Positions 23,468 to 37,202 of a DNA stretch of 64,000 nucleotides are shown here, piece by piece; the stretch's first letter is position 1, and every line of letters begins with the position of its first letter. Under the pieces are notes generated by a model. The model was not told the origin of the DNA, searched no databases, and worked only from the letters and a program-made list of their open reading frames with translations. Source of the stretch: Stichopus chloronotus (lineage: Eukaryota > Echinodermata > Holothuroidea > Aspidochirotida > Stichopodidae); contig CM037843.1 in the NCBI GenBank assembly GCA_021234535.1, positions 32,799,200 to 32,863,199 of the forward strand, written 5' to 3'. The position numbers and the translations under genes were made by a program.

Positions 23468-23637
23468 GCATTGTATTTCTGTTGGAGCAGCCTCAGCTCA
23501 TCCCTTGTCTCCTCCAGCTCATTTTCTGTGTAGAGAGTATTCTGTAGAAACTCGCTCTCCATCAGGGTGATTCTCTGTTTGCTCTCCTCCACACGGTGTT
23601 TAAGGGCGTAATACTGCTCCTTGCTGCAACCGCAAAC
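23468..23637 (-). CDS. TJAP1/BEGAIN-like: Coiled-coil exon 2 of the TJAP1/BEGAIN-like gene
   Basis: This 170-base exon has an acceptor CAG (23640-23638) after a T-rich tract and a donor GTAAGT (23467-23462). It encodes 56 codons plus two bases (phase 2 exit), starting VCGCSKEQYYALKHRVEESK and ending in ELRLLQQKYN. The reading frame is open throughout, charged, and shows a leucine/hydrophobic heptad pattern typical of a parallel coiled coil. The motif with Glu-Ser-Glu-Phe, then Glu-Asn-Glu-Leu-Glu-Glu, then Leu-Arg-Leu-Leu-Gln-Gln-Lys-Tyr-Asn matches the arrangement I know from BEGAIN and TJAP1 (E-T-E-F..., E-I-E-L-R-R..., L-R-R-I-Q-S-N-Y). In vertebrates these proteins bind scaffolds: BEGAIN binds PSD-95/SAPAP at synapses, and TJAP1 binds Dlg1 at tight junctions and Golgi. 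The CGC cluster at residues 2-4 of the exon is not something I recall from the vertebrate proteins. Chance is unlikely, given both splice sites, the composition and the family match. Confidence 0.88.
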
Positions 23638-26600
23638 CTGTGACAAAATGAAGGGAAACCAACACCAATGAAGATGGCAAGTGTAATTATCGAAAACAGT
23701 AGAAAGATCACAATATGGTAAAGTTCATACACCATTCATTAATCTCTTTGTCTTGCACCCCCATTTGGACAATTCAGCATCAGAGGAAATAGCTCTCACT
23801 GCAATGCTAATTCTACTTCAATGAAGCAAATTTGTATGATATTGGAATTAAGTTATAATACAAATATTTTCTATCACAAATACAAGACTACAAGCTTCAA
23901 GGGCTCAAGTCTGATTCCACTTTTCAAAAAATATTGTACTGTAGAGTCAAAATGCAATACTGTGCATCATGTTCACACTTTCTGTTGAATATCTCCCAGT
24001 TGCTGACCTTCCCAAACAGATGGAAAAACACTGCTAAATTTGATTTTAGCTTCCTCTAGTCACGATCCTCAACGTGAGGCATACGATAACCAGATGACAT
24101 TCAATATTCATCCTCGCTTCGAATGCAACTTGGAATAATCCCTTGACTCACCCCACCAGCAATGCTTCCATGCTGTGAGGTTTCATAAAGGGCGTCTGCA
24201 AAAGCGGCACTCAACTAAACACTGTCTGTGCAGAAGAGAGCTCTGTGCCGTGTCCTTTAGGCATTTGAAAATGTCCAAGTTAATACACACGAAGCATGAA
24301 GCTGAGCTTATTTCACACCAAAGTGAGTATGAAATCAGTGAAATATTATCCTCCAGATATGGAAATTGTCTAAATGCACTTGTGTATGTATGGGCTGGGA
24401 TATGCAACACTCTACAGGTAGTAGCATATGAAGTCCTGGCAGAATCCTACAGATCCAGCTCTACAGCATTATACATCTAGGGTATATAGTGCACATTTAG
24501 CCCAGCATTGTAGCATTTATACATACTCGGAAGAGAAATGCATGATGAGGAAAGATCACTAGCCTTCAGGTTGTTAAATGTGATTGAATAATTAAGTGTA
24601 GTTATGTTAAGCTTATTCAAGGATGAGATAATATCATCTGCAGAGATTTCTGAACATAAGGTACGCATACATGTATCAAATACTAATACTGTATGAAAAA
24701 CGGTAGGCTGGACAAGTGTTAAAGGTCGACAGAACACAAACATTTGAGGGTTATGTGGTCCTATGTGGTCATTCTACATAAATTTGCATAATAAAAATAA
24801 AAGAAAACACTAACTGATGAGGCAGAAACAAGGACAGATTTTAGATTCACCTTGAGAGGAATCCTGCTGCATCCCAGCAACTCTTCTATACATATGGTAA
24901 TCATAGTCAAGGAGGTCACCTACCCAAGTTGAGCACTGCTAATTATCTGAACTGGTAAATGTCCCCTACCCTATACCCCCTCCTCATCGAATCTACCCCA
25001 TTTTGCTGCCCTTACTTTTAATGTTGTACGTATACTGCATTCTTACGTAAGTTGTGTGTGTTATTATTTCAATGCAGTTAGAAATTCCAAGAGCATGAGC
25101 ATCTCAAATAAGATTTAAATGATGATTTGCAGGCATAGTTTATGATCAAAAGACTTATTGAGTTTTTTCTGAAATTGGTCATCTAAGCGTCCATCTGAAG
25201 TCAGCAATTTTAGGCTCTGTGCTGGTCGGCAAGGATGCAGTGCCAGTATTAGACCCTACCAGCATGGCAACCACCTTACACGTATCTATGAGTGCTATTT
25301 TGTTTTGTTATCTTCTCCACTGTACATATACCGCATACTTCATATGATTGATTCATATGAAAGAATGGTAAAGCAGTAAGTACTTCAGCATAAAGTACTA
25401 TCATCATAGCCCTTCAGATATATGATTCAACAGAAATATGATTCCTCTCATCAACTTCTGAGCTCAAAACAGTACTACAGATAATTGCCTGTATAAATGA
25501 CAATAACCACAAAGGAAAGCTTTGCTGGTTTATGAGCAATCTCCCCAGTTCTGGGAATTTTATTTAAGGGCTAAAATAAGAACACATTACATAACCAACT
25601 GTATCTGATTAAGACCTAGATAAAACATGTAGTGACAGCTGCATATAGTTCATGGAGAAATCTTAATTGATATTATGCATGATAACTGCTTTTTCAAGTT
25701 TAAACAGTCTCTTTTTAACCACACAGCTTAATATTCTGGTTTGGTAATTTCTGATATATGAAATTGCCTGTCAATATGCCAGAATGCAGCCAGATACATC
25801 AAATATAATGATACAACTAATAAAATGCTGATTTTACATTGCTCTGCTTAAGTACAGTAAGATACAGCAAAAAAGATGCACATGCACTATTAACTAGCCA
25901 TGTAAAATTATATATTTTGCGCATTTTATATGTTTTTTGCAAATGTTCAAGTTTTGCTTGGAACCAGCAAAGACTGCTCTTTTGAACAAAAGCACAAGAA
26001 GATATCTTTGATGAAAATAATGGATCCAGCTAACAGGGATAAAATAGAGATTTGCTTTTTCAAAATGTAACACTTTTTGAATGGTTATTTTTTGTGCTCA
26101 CCGTAACTGCTGGTAACTTTTATCACTCCCAATACTTGAAAAAACAAACAAAACAACATGATGTCTTAATTAAAAACTTCCACTGAATACCTGAAATTAC
26201 GAAAGGTATGTTTCCACTTACACTATAGCCTAGAGTAAGTATTGTAAACATGGCACCAGTAACTTGAGAGTCACATCTTTCAATACTATGTTCTTTTCTC
26301 TTTCCTTTCTTTCAAAGAATTTTCCTCGTCCTTCTCTTAAATTGCCTGATCCTGCAGTTTCCACGGAATCTCTGTCAAGCAGAAACTTCTTGCTTGCTGT
26401 TTTTCCTTTAGTCGTGATAATTAGCACAAATAGTTACCAACCACAAAATTACAAACACAAAGAGTATTATGTTTTTTTTTCACATATTAAAGAGTATAAT
26501 AACTGGTATAACTACAATGTCGTAATAATTCTTTGTTCTGTGCACAGTGCCAAACACCTCACAGGTAGATGCATTGATACGACTGCATTAACTCTTCATT

Positions 26601-29340
26601 TTCCGTAGCTCATTTCGTTTCACATCTAATTTGGTAAGCCCAAACAGCACTGTTGCATATACATGACTTCCCTCCCCCCACCCTTATACCCCGCTCTTCA
26701 TTTCACCCACTGACTTAAGACGTTAATGTAACTTCATGTTGAACCATCCTTCAACGATTAATCACAATCGTAGGGTAGTCATACTGCACATGGGGGCGGA
26801 CATATTTACCGGTGAAATGGAGGCAATATTTCTTGTACCTTGTCATCTCTTTAAAAGCAGGTCTGTGACTCTGCCAAAATAAACACATACTAAGTAATTG
26901 AGTGCATCTGTCTAAGTATGTATAGTACATACACTGCAGAATAGCTAGCTTAACCTGTAACATACAGTGAAAAGTAGAGTGCCATGGCCTTGAAAGAGTC
27001 CCATCGATTTCTTCAAACTGGACAGGATAGAGAGAGGGAAGGGAAATGACATTTACTCAATATTACCTCAAAGTTAACTCAAAGTTACATGAACTGCTTT
27101 TGTAACAGAAACACACTAAGGTGTTTGCTAACAGTACACCCTAACTGGTATAAGAACAAACCTGAATACCACCATACCTGAAAATAAAAGTATACATGTA
27201 TACAGATGAAACTATCCAAATCTCCAAGAGATGGTATCCTTGTGTATAACACAAACACGTTCTTACAAGGAGTTTAATGATTTAAAAATGCATAACACAG
27301 CTATGAATCCACTGCAAATTAAAACACTTGCACACGTCCACAGTTTAATTTGATATCATGCTCGTGATGACAATGCGTAAAATTTGTCACATAATTAAAT
27401 CTGCGTTCATTTGGGCATGCTAGCAATTAACATCGACTTTGGCATGGAATGTGTAAAGTTAGATTGCTAATTTGATACGGTAATTCTGAATTCATGAATA
27501 GTATGTATGTTGTAAACTACCGACACTATTACACTGTCAGAGTGTCTGTATAATTGTATTAAAAAAAGAAAGGACTCTGAAGGAGAACTGTGGCAAATAA
27601 AGACAAGAATCTATCACTGAATAGTATGTGTCTCTATGGCTGGAATATGAGTTGTACTGACAATTGCCTCATCATCTATCTTAGTTCTTTGTCAGTGTTT
27701 GAGAGAAGAGAAAGTAGGGGAAAAGATCATCTGTTGCAATATCTGGAAGAGAACAATGCATTCATCTTCCAGGTATTTGAATACGAAAATAGTTCCAACA
27801 CTTTCGTAGGCCCTACACGAGAGCACAGCAGTCAATCACCATTCCTTGAAATCAAACAGACCAATAGGAATGGATATGAATATTCATTTATGCAAAAATG
27901 GGGCTTAAACAATGGTTTTCTTGGAGTGGCTATGACATCTTCTCCTGAATTTGACTTTCACTGACAAATTTTTCAACTCATACTCCAGCTTTAAAGCACT
28001 GGCAATTATAATGTTTGGCAAATTAGAGGTACTGTGGGCATGAACATCTTTAACAATTGCAGCAATATGTAATTCAGGGTGTGGAAGGCAGTATTTTACA
28101 ATGAAAAGCAACCACGCAAGGGTAGAGGAAGCCTATGGCTTACCTACCACAATTTTACTTTGGGTGACTACCAACTTAACAATTTTGGATCAAATTTAGT
28201 GTCATTTGTATTTTCAAAAGGCCAGTTCGTACAGAAAACCTTAGATTATTCATGGACAAAAAAACCATGTTACTTTGAACTGGCCAGGGATCAAACCCCA
28301 AAGCTCCCTATTGCTAGTTTCTTTGCTTCAAATGCAGCAATTAGCTCAGATCTAATCTCCAGACTTGCTTCACTGGTGACCTGATGCAATGATCAGAAAA
28401 CAAAGCTTACATGCCATAATTGATATGTATATTGGAACAACATACAAGACTGAGGTCCAACTAACTTGCTCCTTTTTCGTAAAAACAAACTTACACATAC
28501 ATAAAATGACTGTAGTGTATTACCTCAGTCGACCTCCAGCAAGAAATGAACTAGAGTGATGAAAAGTATTTGCAAAAAACTTTTACTCATAATGCTCAAC
28601 TATGGCATACATAATACTGAAAATGTCTTACGTTGTCCAGCCAATAATTCTGACCTCAGTGAACACTGAAATGAGATGATGAAATGAGAGGTACTAAGGT
28701 TGGACAGACCTATTTACAGCATCAGACCTGTATACGGGTTAATGGATCTTCATTCTCTGCTCTACGATCAGATGACAAACTCCAAACAATACACCCTCCT
28801 ACATGCACAGACACACACAGACACACACAATCAGTTCAGCATGACAGTAGGAATCAAAATTCTAGTGTTGAAGATACAGAGTTTTTGATCTTTTTCAAAG
28901 TCTGCTGTGCTTTGGCAAAGAAAAGAGCTGTGCTGCTGGGATTTCTGAGAATTACCTTTCATAGAACTTTGTGAGCAAATCCGTGAAACCACAACCTCCC
29001 TCAGAGATGCACATTAGCCTTAATTCTAAAGCTCTGCCACTATTGGAAGAATCAATCACTTTTGAAAAGAACTTTCATTAAACCCTCTGGTATGATGTCA
29101 TCTGCTACCAATCACCAAAGATGAAACTGCAATCTTATCCAGCAATAATCCACTTATGGTTTCCTGTGGTATGTCTAAATTAGGAGGAAGAACACAGCAT
29201 GATCTCAATTCAAATTTTTATGAGCCTAGCTATCACCATTGTAAGTCTGTGATATCACCATATTTGTAATTTCATTTCAGCGATTATTGTGGCAATTTCA
29301 TAATCTGTTACGTATCTTTCTCAGCCTACCATACTAGGCA
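23638..29340. other. Intron 1, left part, without recognised element
   Basis: AT-rich sequence. I see no exon with both splice signals and no repeat family member. A minus-strand GGTTTGATCCC at about 28288-28298 resembles an isolated Pol III B box, but no A box fits. Confidence 0.45.
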
Positions 29341-29406
29341 TGATCAGCACATAAGCAGACTAATATTATTTTCTGATCAGCACATAAGCAGACTAATATT
29401 ATTTTC
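29341..29406. repeat. Perfect 33-bp tandem duplication
   Basis: The 33 bases starting TGATCAGCACATAAGCAGAC at 29341-29373 are repeated without change at 29374-29406. The identity implies a recent duplication and a possibly polymorphic site. Confidence 0.95.
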
Positions 29407-32400
29407 TCTGTAACAGACGAAATGAATACTATAAAAAAAAAGAAATAACTAGAGCTTGCAACAGGTACATGACTGAGTATGCCAGGACCCTCTTCTGAAA
29501 TTGTTACCGAATTCCAAAGTTTGACTAATGTACAGCCTGAGTGCACTTAAGTGCACTTAGCAAAATTCAGTATTTTTAACTAAAACTTCAGCGTTGTTCC
29601 CAATGAAAGATGGATGATGTAACATAAATGAGCATAGCAAAACGTTTCACTGAGACAAACAAGGAGCTCAAAGATTAACAGAAGTCATATTTTTGGGTAC
29701 CTCTGTACCCAACCAACTGTATGAGGATGGCGGGTATCGGGTCCGAATTAGGAGCCAATGCAAACACTAGAAATTACATACAAGATGATTTTCTCATTTC
29801 TGTTGTTCAGTTAGAATCTGGCCATGTGCTCTACCATTTAAGTAACTGACCTGTGTGGTACCACGGATGAGTTCCTTATGTTTGCAGAAGATCACAGTAC
29901 AATATCTATGAATCAAGACTCAAAATTCTGACTTACGGAATACTACGTCAGAATTCACACCTCCGAATAAATTCGAAACCAAGATCTCATTTTATGGCGA
30001 AAGACGACTGGTCTGTGTACAGATATATTGCCTTTAAATGATCAGTTATGGGGGAGGGATCTCTTTTAGATTTGTCCCTGCAATGGAGATTGTAAAACAA
30101 AGTGACGCTGCTCCCTTCCTCCATCATTCAAGGCTTACCCTGGCATTTATCTTCCATCAAACTGGAGATGAACCCCAAACAAATCTGGCAAAGGCTCAAT
30201 TTGGACAAAGAGTTTGAAACACAAATCTTCCCCTACAAAGTGTCATGACCAGACAGAAAATCAATAACAGCTTCCCTCATTTGGCTGGAAGCTATATCTG
30301 GGAATTTAAAATCAGAGGATACAGACACCATTGGCGAACTCCCTTCTATGTACAGTAAGATGACAGACTCAGGCAGGTACTGTTGAATATGTAGATTGAT
30401 TTTAGCCATTAAAAACACTTTGATATCTCTTTTTTATGTGTTTGTGTACAGAATTAAGAGTTTTGGTCTCCAGGATCTCTGCGCAATACTTTCCACCAAA
30501 ATACAACGTTTCCAAAGTTAGTCCATCTTCCAAATTCCAATACCAAGAAAGTGTTGCTTTTTTTTTCTTTCACTTCACTCCCTGTCAGCAACGCCATACT
30601 ATGGATGCAGTTCAGCAGTTGATTTCTGGCAATAATTAACTGCCTAACTAGATATCTGCCTTACACTGATGATATCTATATCTACTCACCAAAGATGCGA
30701 GTTACTTGTACATTTATGTAACTCTTATATGGTCTGTGTAAAGATTTGACCTAATTAAACTACCAACAATTGGACAAAAATTAAAGGCTTCTACATTGTA
30801 AATATCATCATTCACGTAATGCATTACTTTTGTACTGAGTTACTAGAAAAAGCAAATGGATAATTTCAGATACATTCCTTCAGCACAAAGTACTCATCAC
30901 CACACACTGAAGTGTGAAAATATTGACATGAGCCATACTGTACCATCATATCAACTCAATCCCATCATTCAAACAGCAGTTTGGTTATCCACAGGTGATG
31001 ACATTGTCCAGGTCAAAAAGCAAATTACTTAATGACGTCACTTTTAAATTTTTCCTGTTAGAATTTTTTCAAACTGTCATCTTCAAATGTTGCTACATTA
31101 TCAAAGCAATCATGAACAAATTGATCCTCCTCGATTCAACTCCTTCCGTCACACCCTGCTCCATTTACCCTTTCACAAGAGTTCTTGAGGAATTTAATAC
31201 AATAATAGACAATTCTGATCACATACTCTGAGGCATGCTAGTCTCTGTCACATATGCAGTCATGTTGTGTACATTTGTTTATGAATACAGCAGTACTACT
31301 CAACTAGCATTCTGCTGTCTTAACAAGGATCCTTAAGGCTTTCATATGTTAATGGGATTTTAGAAACAATGTGAGGTACATGTATTCTGCAAGTTTGCCA
31401 CATATATTACTGTGCACACAAACATGTCTTAAGCTTGTAACAAATACAGATGTACAGTGTTTGCTAGAGGATACGTAGGCAAATTGCTTCTTCAGTGTTA
31501 AAAATGAGTAAACGACAGCTTGCAAAACATTTCTGAACAATTTCCAGTACTAAGGATGTAGAGAGGTCCCTACAATGAATCCCCAAAACAATATACACAG
31601 TGAGACATTATTGTAAACAGTACCATCAGCCTATCTTTATATGTCCTATTTCATCATGGATACTCAAAAGGATGTTTTATTGACACAAACTTTAATATCA
31701 CACAACGATGAATGATTACAAGGTTAAAATTAAATCTACAAATACTGCCATCAGTGTTTCGGTTTTTCAAAAAAAAAAAAAAAAAACTTTGCGTAAATAC
31801 GATGATTTGGATTTTTTACTTATGCTTGAAGGTAAATTTTGGCGGTAAGTTTCAAAATTTCGAGCTAAAATTAACAGAATTAAAGCAGAGAGGATACATC
31901 GGTTTGCAACAACGGTATGCCAGGGATGTTGTCACATTTCATTCAAATTTCAGAATCTGTCGGCATAAATATCAAACAGACGAATGTACTGTTATACATG
32001 CATTGAATTTATTTGTACTAGTAAGTAAGTGTAAACTGCCATTGTGGTGTAAAATGCAATGGTTGAAAACACAGTTCAGTTGCAAGCTACAATGAGTAGG
32101 TTCTAAACAACAGGATTCATGAAACATGATTCAAATTTGAAGTCTGCTGATGTTTTTTTTTTCTTCTCCAAATTAAAAAGGCCATGAACCAACAGCAAAT
32201 GATAGCATTTACATCCTCCTTCAAGAACATTTTTCACAAACAACTACACAAATTATTCACTGGCAACATTTGCATCAGGAAAATTCAATTCATCACTGAT
32301 GAGATTTCAAAACATGAGTGAAGTGTTGCTCAATTTTTGGCAATGATTACTGTCAACTGTGATTTCCAATCTAAAACTGTTGTGACTCTGCTCAACCAGA

Positions 32401-35400
32401 AACTGTCACGTTGTTTTGCAGTGATCAATCAAATAATAAATTCGAAATTAACTTCTAAGGAAAACTGTAAGCAGTACCTACAGTATTTATACCCAGGGCT
32501 GCATGCATGTAACACCTGTGAATTGTCACATTACAACCATCCTGTTTGCATAAATTACCTTCAAATTATAAAAACAACATGATTGAACAAAGGCAACCAC
32601 ACATTAAACAATTATTAGAGATAATTGACTGCTACCAAACCAACCAATGCAAGTGACTGCTTCATCTTGGACTGGACTCTGAAACTTCCATCGTGCCATT
32701 TAATATTCCCCGGGGAGTCTTGATTAGTTTAAAGAAAATATCAACCAATCTATTGGTTAATATGCTGATAGCACACAGACCATAACAGAACAAATATGAA
32801 CAGCCTAGTTCATCTGTACTGATAGCGACGTAGCCGTATATGAAAGATGAGCAGCACACTCACGCTGTGATCTTGAGCATGTACGATTTCAAGACTTGGG
32901 GGTGATATAGTACATACAGTAGTACATAATATGTTTTGATGAAATAAAGCACTTAGGAAAGGAACGGAAATACATGAGTTATGGAATTCAATGGCGAATT
33001 ATCTCCAAAACAGGAGAGGCGCACACTTTTTCCACGTGAATTATTTTCATGTGTAGGTACACTGTAAGCTAGGTCAATGTACTCAGTACTGTAGAAAACA
33101 AATACCTGCTAATATGCAAGGTTTTCAGTCAAATTGACATGCACACCTAAACAACCAATTTGAAAAAAAAAATAAATAAATAAAAATCCATTAGCAGAGA
33201 AGGGCAAGTGAAATAGAGTCTGATATTCTGGCAACAAAGGGTATTGTATTAGTGGGCCAAAATGAACAACACCCACATCTGTGGATGAACACACAATGGA
33301 ACACTACCACTGCTGATATAAAGCAGTCAATCCTTCAACATTACAACCCTTACAATTGATCAGGAGTGTAGAGAGCAAAAGACAAAAGACAACCATGGTG
33401 ATAGAAGGCGGTAAAGTGGGACAATGACCTTGAGGTTAGGCATTTACAAAAGATGTATTTCACTTGGACATTGAAATGGGAACACTCTGGGAACACAGTG
33501 AAAGGTACCTTGCGGGTAAATAAAAAGAATCTTGATCTAGACATAGTTGCAGTGGTAATGTGCAGTAAAAATACCGTACATACAATTTATACAAACACCG
33601 GGCAGCTGGTGAAACAAAACTCACAGAAGGCACTGAACAGAACTACAGTAGCCATTCATGCAGACAGCAATTACCTACTGTACAGTGGTTGCAGTCACTT
33701 TATACAGACACCTTTAGAGAGGTACTACAGTACCACTGTTTGGTGCAATTTTGAGATTAATATTACACTCAGGAGAATTAAGCCAAAGTAGAAACCTCAG
33801 TCAAGTTTCCTTCCTAGAACAGAGGTATGCTCACAAAGATTTTCAAACTTTGGTGGTGAACACTGCACATTAGGTCTGACGAATGCCAAGCTAGGTGAAA
33901 ACAACTACTGCATACAGAAGGCCATCTTGACATCCAATCTTCTATAATAGAAGAGCTATATGATGTCTAGGTTCTGGAGATGAAGCATTTTGTCCACTGC
34001 TGTAATAAAACATTCTTTGACCTTCATCGCAAAGTACACAGCCATGGAACTTCTCTATCTCAACTACCAACAAGCTGATAAGCTGGCATATGTCACATTC
34101 ATATACCTGTTCAAAATGTACATCCACGAACTGCAAACCCATGGCACTGCTGCTACGCTTAAGAAACCAATCGACTGCCTATCGGCAGCAACCAAAAGCT
34201 GAAGGAATTAACAAATCTGAGCAGATTTGCATGTAACAAAGACTTATGTAAAGATGCAACTGACTTACACATCACGTACCAGCAAACAGCAAAAATTTAA
34301 TAGCTTAGAAAAGACGTATTTATTGTCATCACGTTGTTCTGCAAGTTAAGTCCCTTATGACATGCACTTTAAAACAAGCGCCCAGGGCAATGTGGTTCCT
34401 TGCACAGATGTACAGAGTATAAGGTAAATTATGAAGCAAAAGGGAGCATTTTACATTATTAAGTACAATAGTCCATATGGTCCATTTCTGACCATGACCC
34501 ATCACTTCTGTAACATAAAATCTGTATAGAGTAAGAAACAGATTTCATGATTTTATAAAATGGGCCCATTTCGGACACTGGACCCCAAACATGACAGACA
34601 TGCATCCGCATGAAACCACGTCCATAGCACTAATGGGAAGAACCATCAACAGTGTTACATGATGTGAAAGGGAAGAAGTATTTTGTATGATTTCACAACA
34701 GCCCAGGGGCACTATGGTTCCTTGTACTTGGAATATACATACTGTAAAATGATATGCTGGAGTTCACAAATATCAAAAAAGACATTTCAAGTAATGAAAT
34801 AAATTGAAGATATTGATTCCTACAATATGCAGCAATATCCCATTCATTTTACAAAGCACAAACAGCTGCGAATCTTTCATTTAAAGCACTAAAGAAGGTG
34901 TCCTGCAAATTGCAATCTATGCCCCTTTTAAGTCCACCTAATACTGACAGCATATGCCCTGGAGGAAACTGCTGGTGTCTTGCCCACCTAACTATGAAAA
35001 GCCATTTACATTAATGCACATATCAGCAGTGAAGCACAAGGACATTTAACTGATCTAGGCAAAACTTGTCTGGTGTGACCATGACCTACAGTACTTCCCA
35101 CAGCACTGCTGCTTCTTCATTTGATCATGAAACTACTACCTCAAGCAGTACTTCCATGATTTGCTAGAAAGGGACTGATGGATCATATAAGCATCCATAG
35201 CATAAAAATGGAACAAAGAAATTTCAGTAACAAAAAGTCAATTGCCCACAGCATACACAAAAATTATAAATTTTCTGAACATTCTTACACAAACTGAAGC
35301 CAAAAATGCTAAAGACGTTGAAAATAAAAATGCCATGGTCATGTGCATAATATCTGACAACTTCCTACCACATATGAAGCAAATAGGACAAGACACTGCA

Positions 35401-35429
35401 AAGATATAGCCATATCAGGAATTTTACAT
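29407..35429. other. Intron 1, central part, without recognised element
   Basis: Mostly unique AT-rich sequence with homopolymer A and T runs. A minus-strand TGGTAGAGCA at 29836-29827 resembles a tRNA A box and may be the relic of a SINE head. Two related phrases GCCCAGGGxxATGTGGTTCCTTG occur ~320 bases apart near 34379 and 34703. Confidence 0.4.
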
Positions 35430-35790
35430 TGTGTCCCACCCACTTATTAATAGGCACCAAAAATGATAGGGTACATCTACTCAATATGATACACAAACAC
35501 ACCAAGTTTGAGAAAAATTGAGCACTCCATTATCGAGTTATCAAGCCACATATCTCGCATTCCAATCGGGACATTAAGCCCTGCTCACTCATTAATATGC
35601 AAGATATGAGCACCAAAAACAATAGAGCAAATCTACTCAATATGATACCAATACACACCAAGTTTGAGAAAAATTGAGCATTCAATTATTAAGTTATCAC
35701 GCCACATACCTCACATTCCAATGGCAACACATGCGCACTCATACACACACTGACTTGACTTCAAAGGTTCCTTCGTTTACACGAGGAACC
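35430..35790. mobile_element. Copy C of the monomer-microsatellite-hairpin element
   Basis: Two monomers start with CACCAAAAAYRATAG at 35455 and 35611 (156 bases apart) and share CTACTCAATATGATAC, CACACCAAGTTTGAGAAAAA and TTATCRAGTTATC. The right part contains GGCAACACATGC, a short CA-rich run and, after CTTCAAA, the hairpin GGTTCCT..AGGAACC at 35766-35790. The CACCAAAAACAATAG and ATCTACTCAATATGA blocks are shared with the array at 17105-18700, so both belong to one superfamily although the nuclear-receptor half-site block is missing here. Confidence 0.68.
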
Positions 35791-37175
35791 AAGAAAAGCA
35801 GTGTTTGCACAGTTTGAAAATACAGTAAGACTGCTTCAACCTTTTGAGATACTGCTCACATTTCTATATTAGTGAAGCATCTGGACACAAAAATTCCCAG
35901 ATTAAAACCTGCAGGAAAGTACACATAATTTGAAAAGTATATTTACTGACTTTGAAAGAATGATGGGATTACTATATGCTAGTGCATCAGTTATGATGTA
36001 CGTGGAAAAAAGTGATGGGATCCGTGAGGTATGTACAGACTACATGGACACAGTGGTACAAGTCAGCAAACCAAATCGAAAAGACGGACCAATGGATAGG
36101 CAGATGGTCCTGTCCTCTATATGCACTCCCATATCTGACACTAGAAACCAGTTCACGGTCTTACGATGGTTTAACACAAGGTGGGCACAGTTTATATACA
36201 AAGGTTTAGTATCTGTAAGAGCAGTCGTGACCACAGAGGGTCTTTGCAGACCAAGACCTGTATCTTCAAACAAATGGCATACAATCGTAGCCTTCACTTT
36301 GAGGCAGTTTCTTCTGAACGATTTGGCATACACATTGTCTCTCAAAGCGAAAGTCTAATGAGGATGAGTCTGGGCAAAAAGGAGCAATGCTAGAATTTTA
36401 CTTGGGTGCAACTTGCATAAAGTCAAACAATGCATTAGTGTGAGCAATTCATGTCTACAATGGGAATATAATACATAGCATGTAAACTATGAAGGGTACT
36501 TACAATACCACTGACTATATACAGGCTCAATTAACAGACCTGCACATTCAGACAAATGGCAAACATCAGAAATAACTTAACAGTGATAAGTTTAGCAAGT
36601 CTGAGTCATTTGGAAAGGGTCCAGTTATATCTAGGGTTGCAATACACTGGCTTTACACCCGAAACCAGTTAAACCAGTTTCAATTTGGTTTATTACATTG
36701 GAGAAAAATTGAGAAATAAAAAATGGGTAATATCAAACAAAAAAAAGATATGACATATTGAAAATAATCATCAAATATTGAAAGTAATCTTGAAATAATT
36801 GTGAAAGTATCATTTTATAGTTAAATTCAAAGAGAAATAAACTGGTTGAAAAACTGTTGCTGAGATTTTACAAGCACCCTTGGGTCTCTCAGGTACACAA
36901 CTTTATGTTGACATATACATGTGTAAAGTGAGGGGGGAGAAGGAACTGGTTACAAGGTACCATTATTAAGCATTCAATTATACCAGTTGCCTTTTTTGAA
37001 ATACATGAAAACTTCATAATACCGACCTAATTGGCATATGCATGGAGTACCATGTCTTTTTTGTTATCTTTTAATTTTTCATTTGCTTCATTTGTTGTGC
37101 AAGAATAGAAGCATTTCTAAGGGCAAGAATAACAATAAATCTAGCACAATCAGAATACATTTACTCATTACCAAT

Positions 37176-37202
37176 GGTCATGGTCAATTGGTGACCATGA
37201 CC
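37176..37202. repeat. Perfect 10-bp palindrome with 7-base loop
   Basis: GGTCATGGTC (37176-37185) pairs exactly with GACCATGACC (37193-37202). Each arm holds overlapping GGTCA-type half-sites, so this could be a receptor site or simply a hairpin. Confidence 0.85.

Noticed and set aside
27590..27964. 124-codon plus-strand frame
   Set aside because: No family resemblance and no splice or promoter context; likely chance.
29827..29836. Minus-strand TGGTAGAGCA, tRNA-like A box
   Set aside because: No intact B box or acceptor stem; too decayed to call a tRNA or SINE.
35930..36358. 142-codon plus-strand frame
   Set aside because: Overlaps a 101-codon minus-strand frame, has no motif and no coding-type periodicity that I can see.
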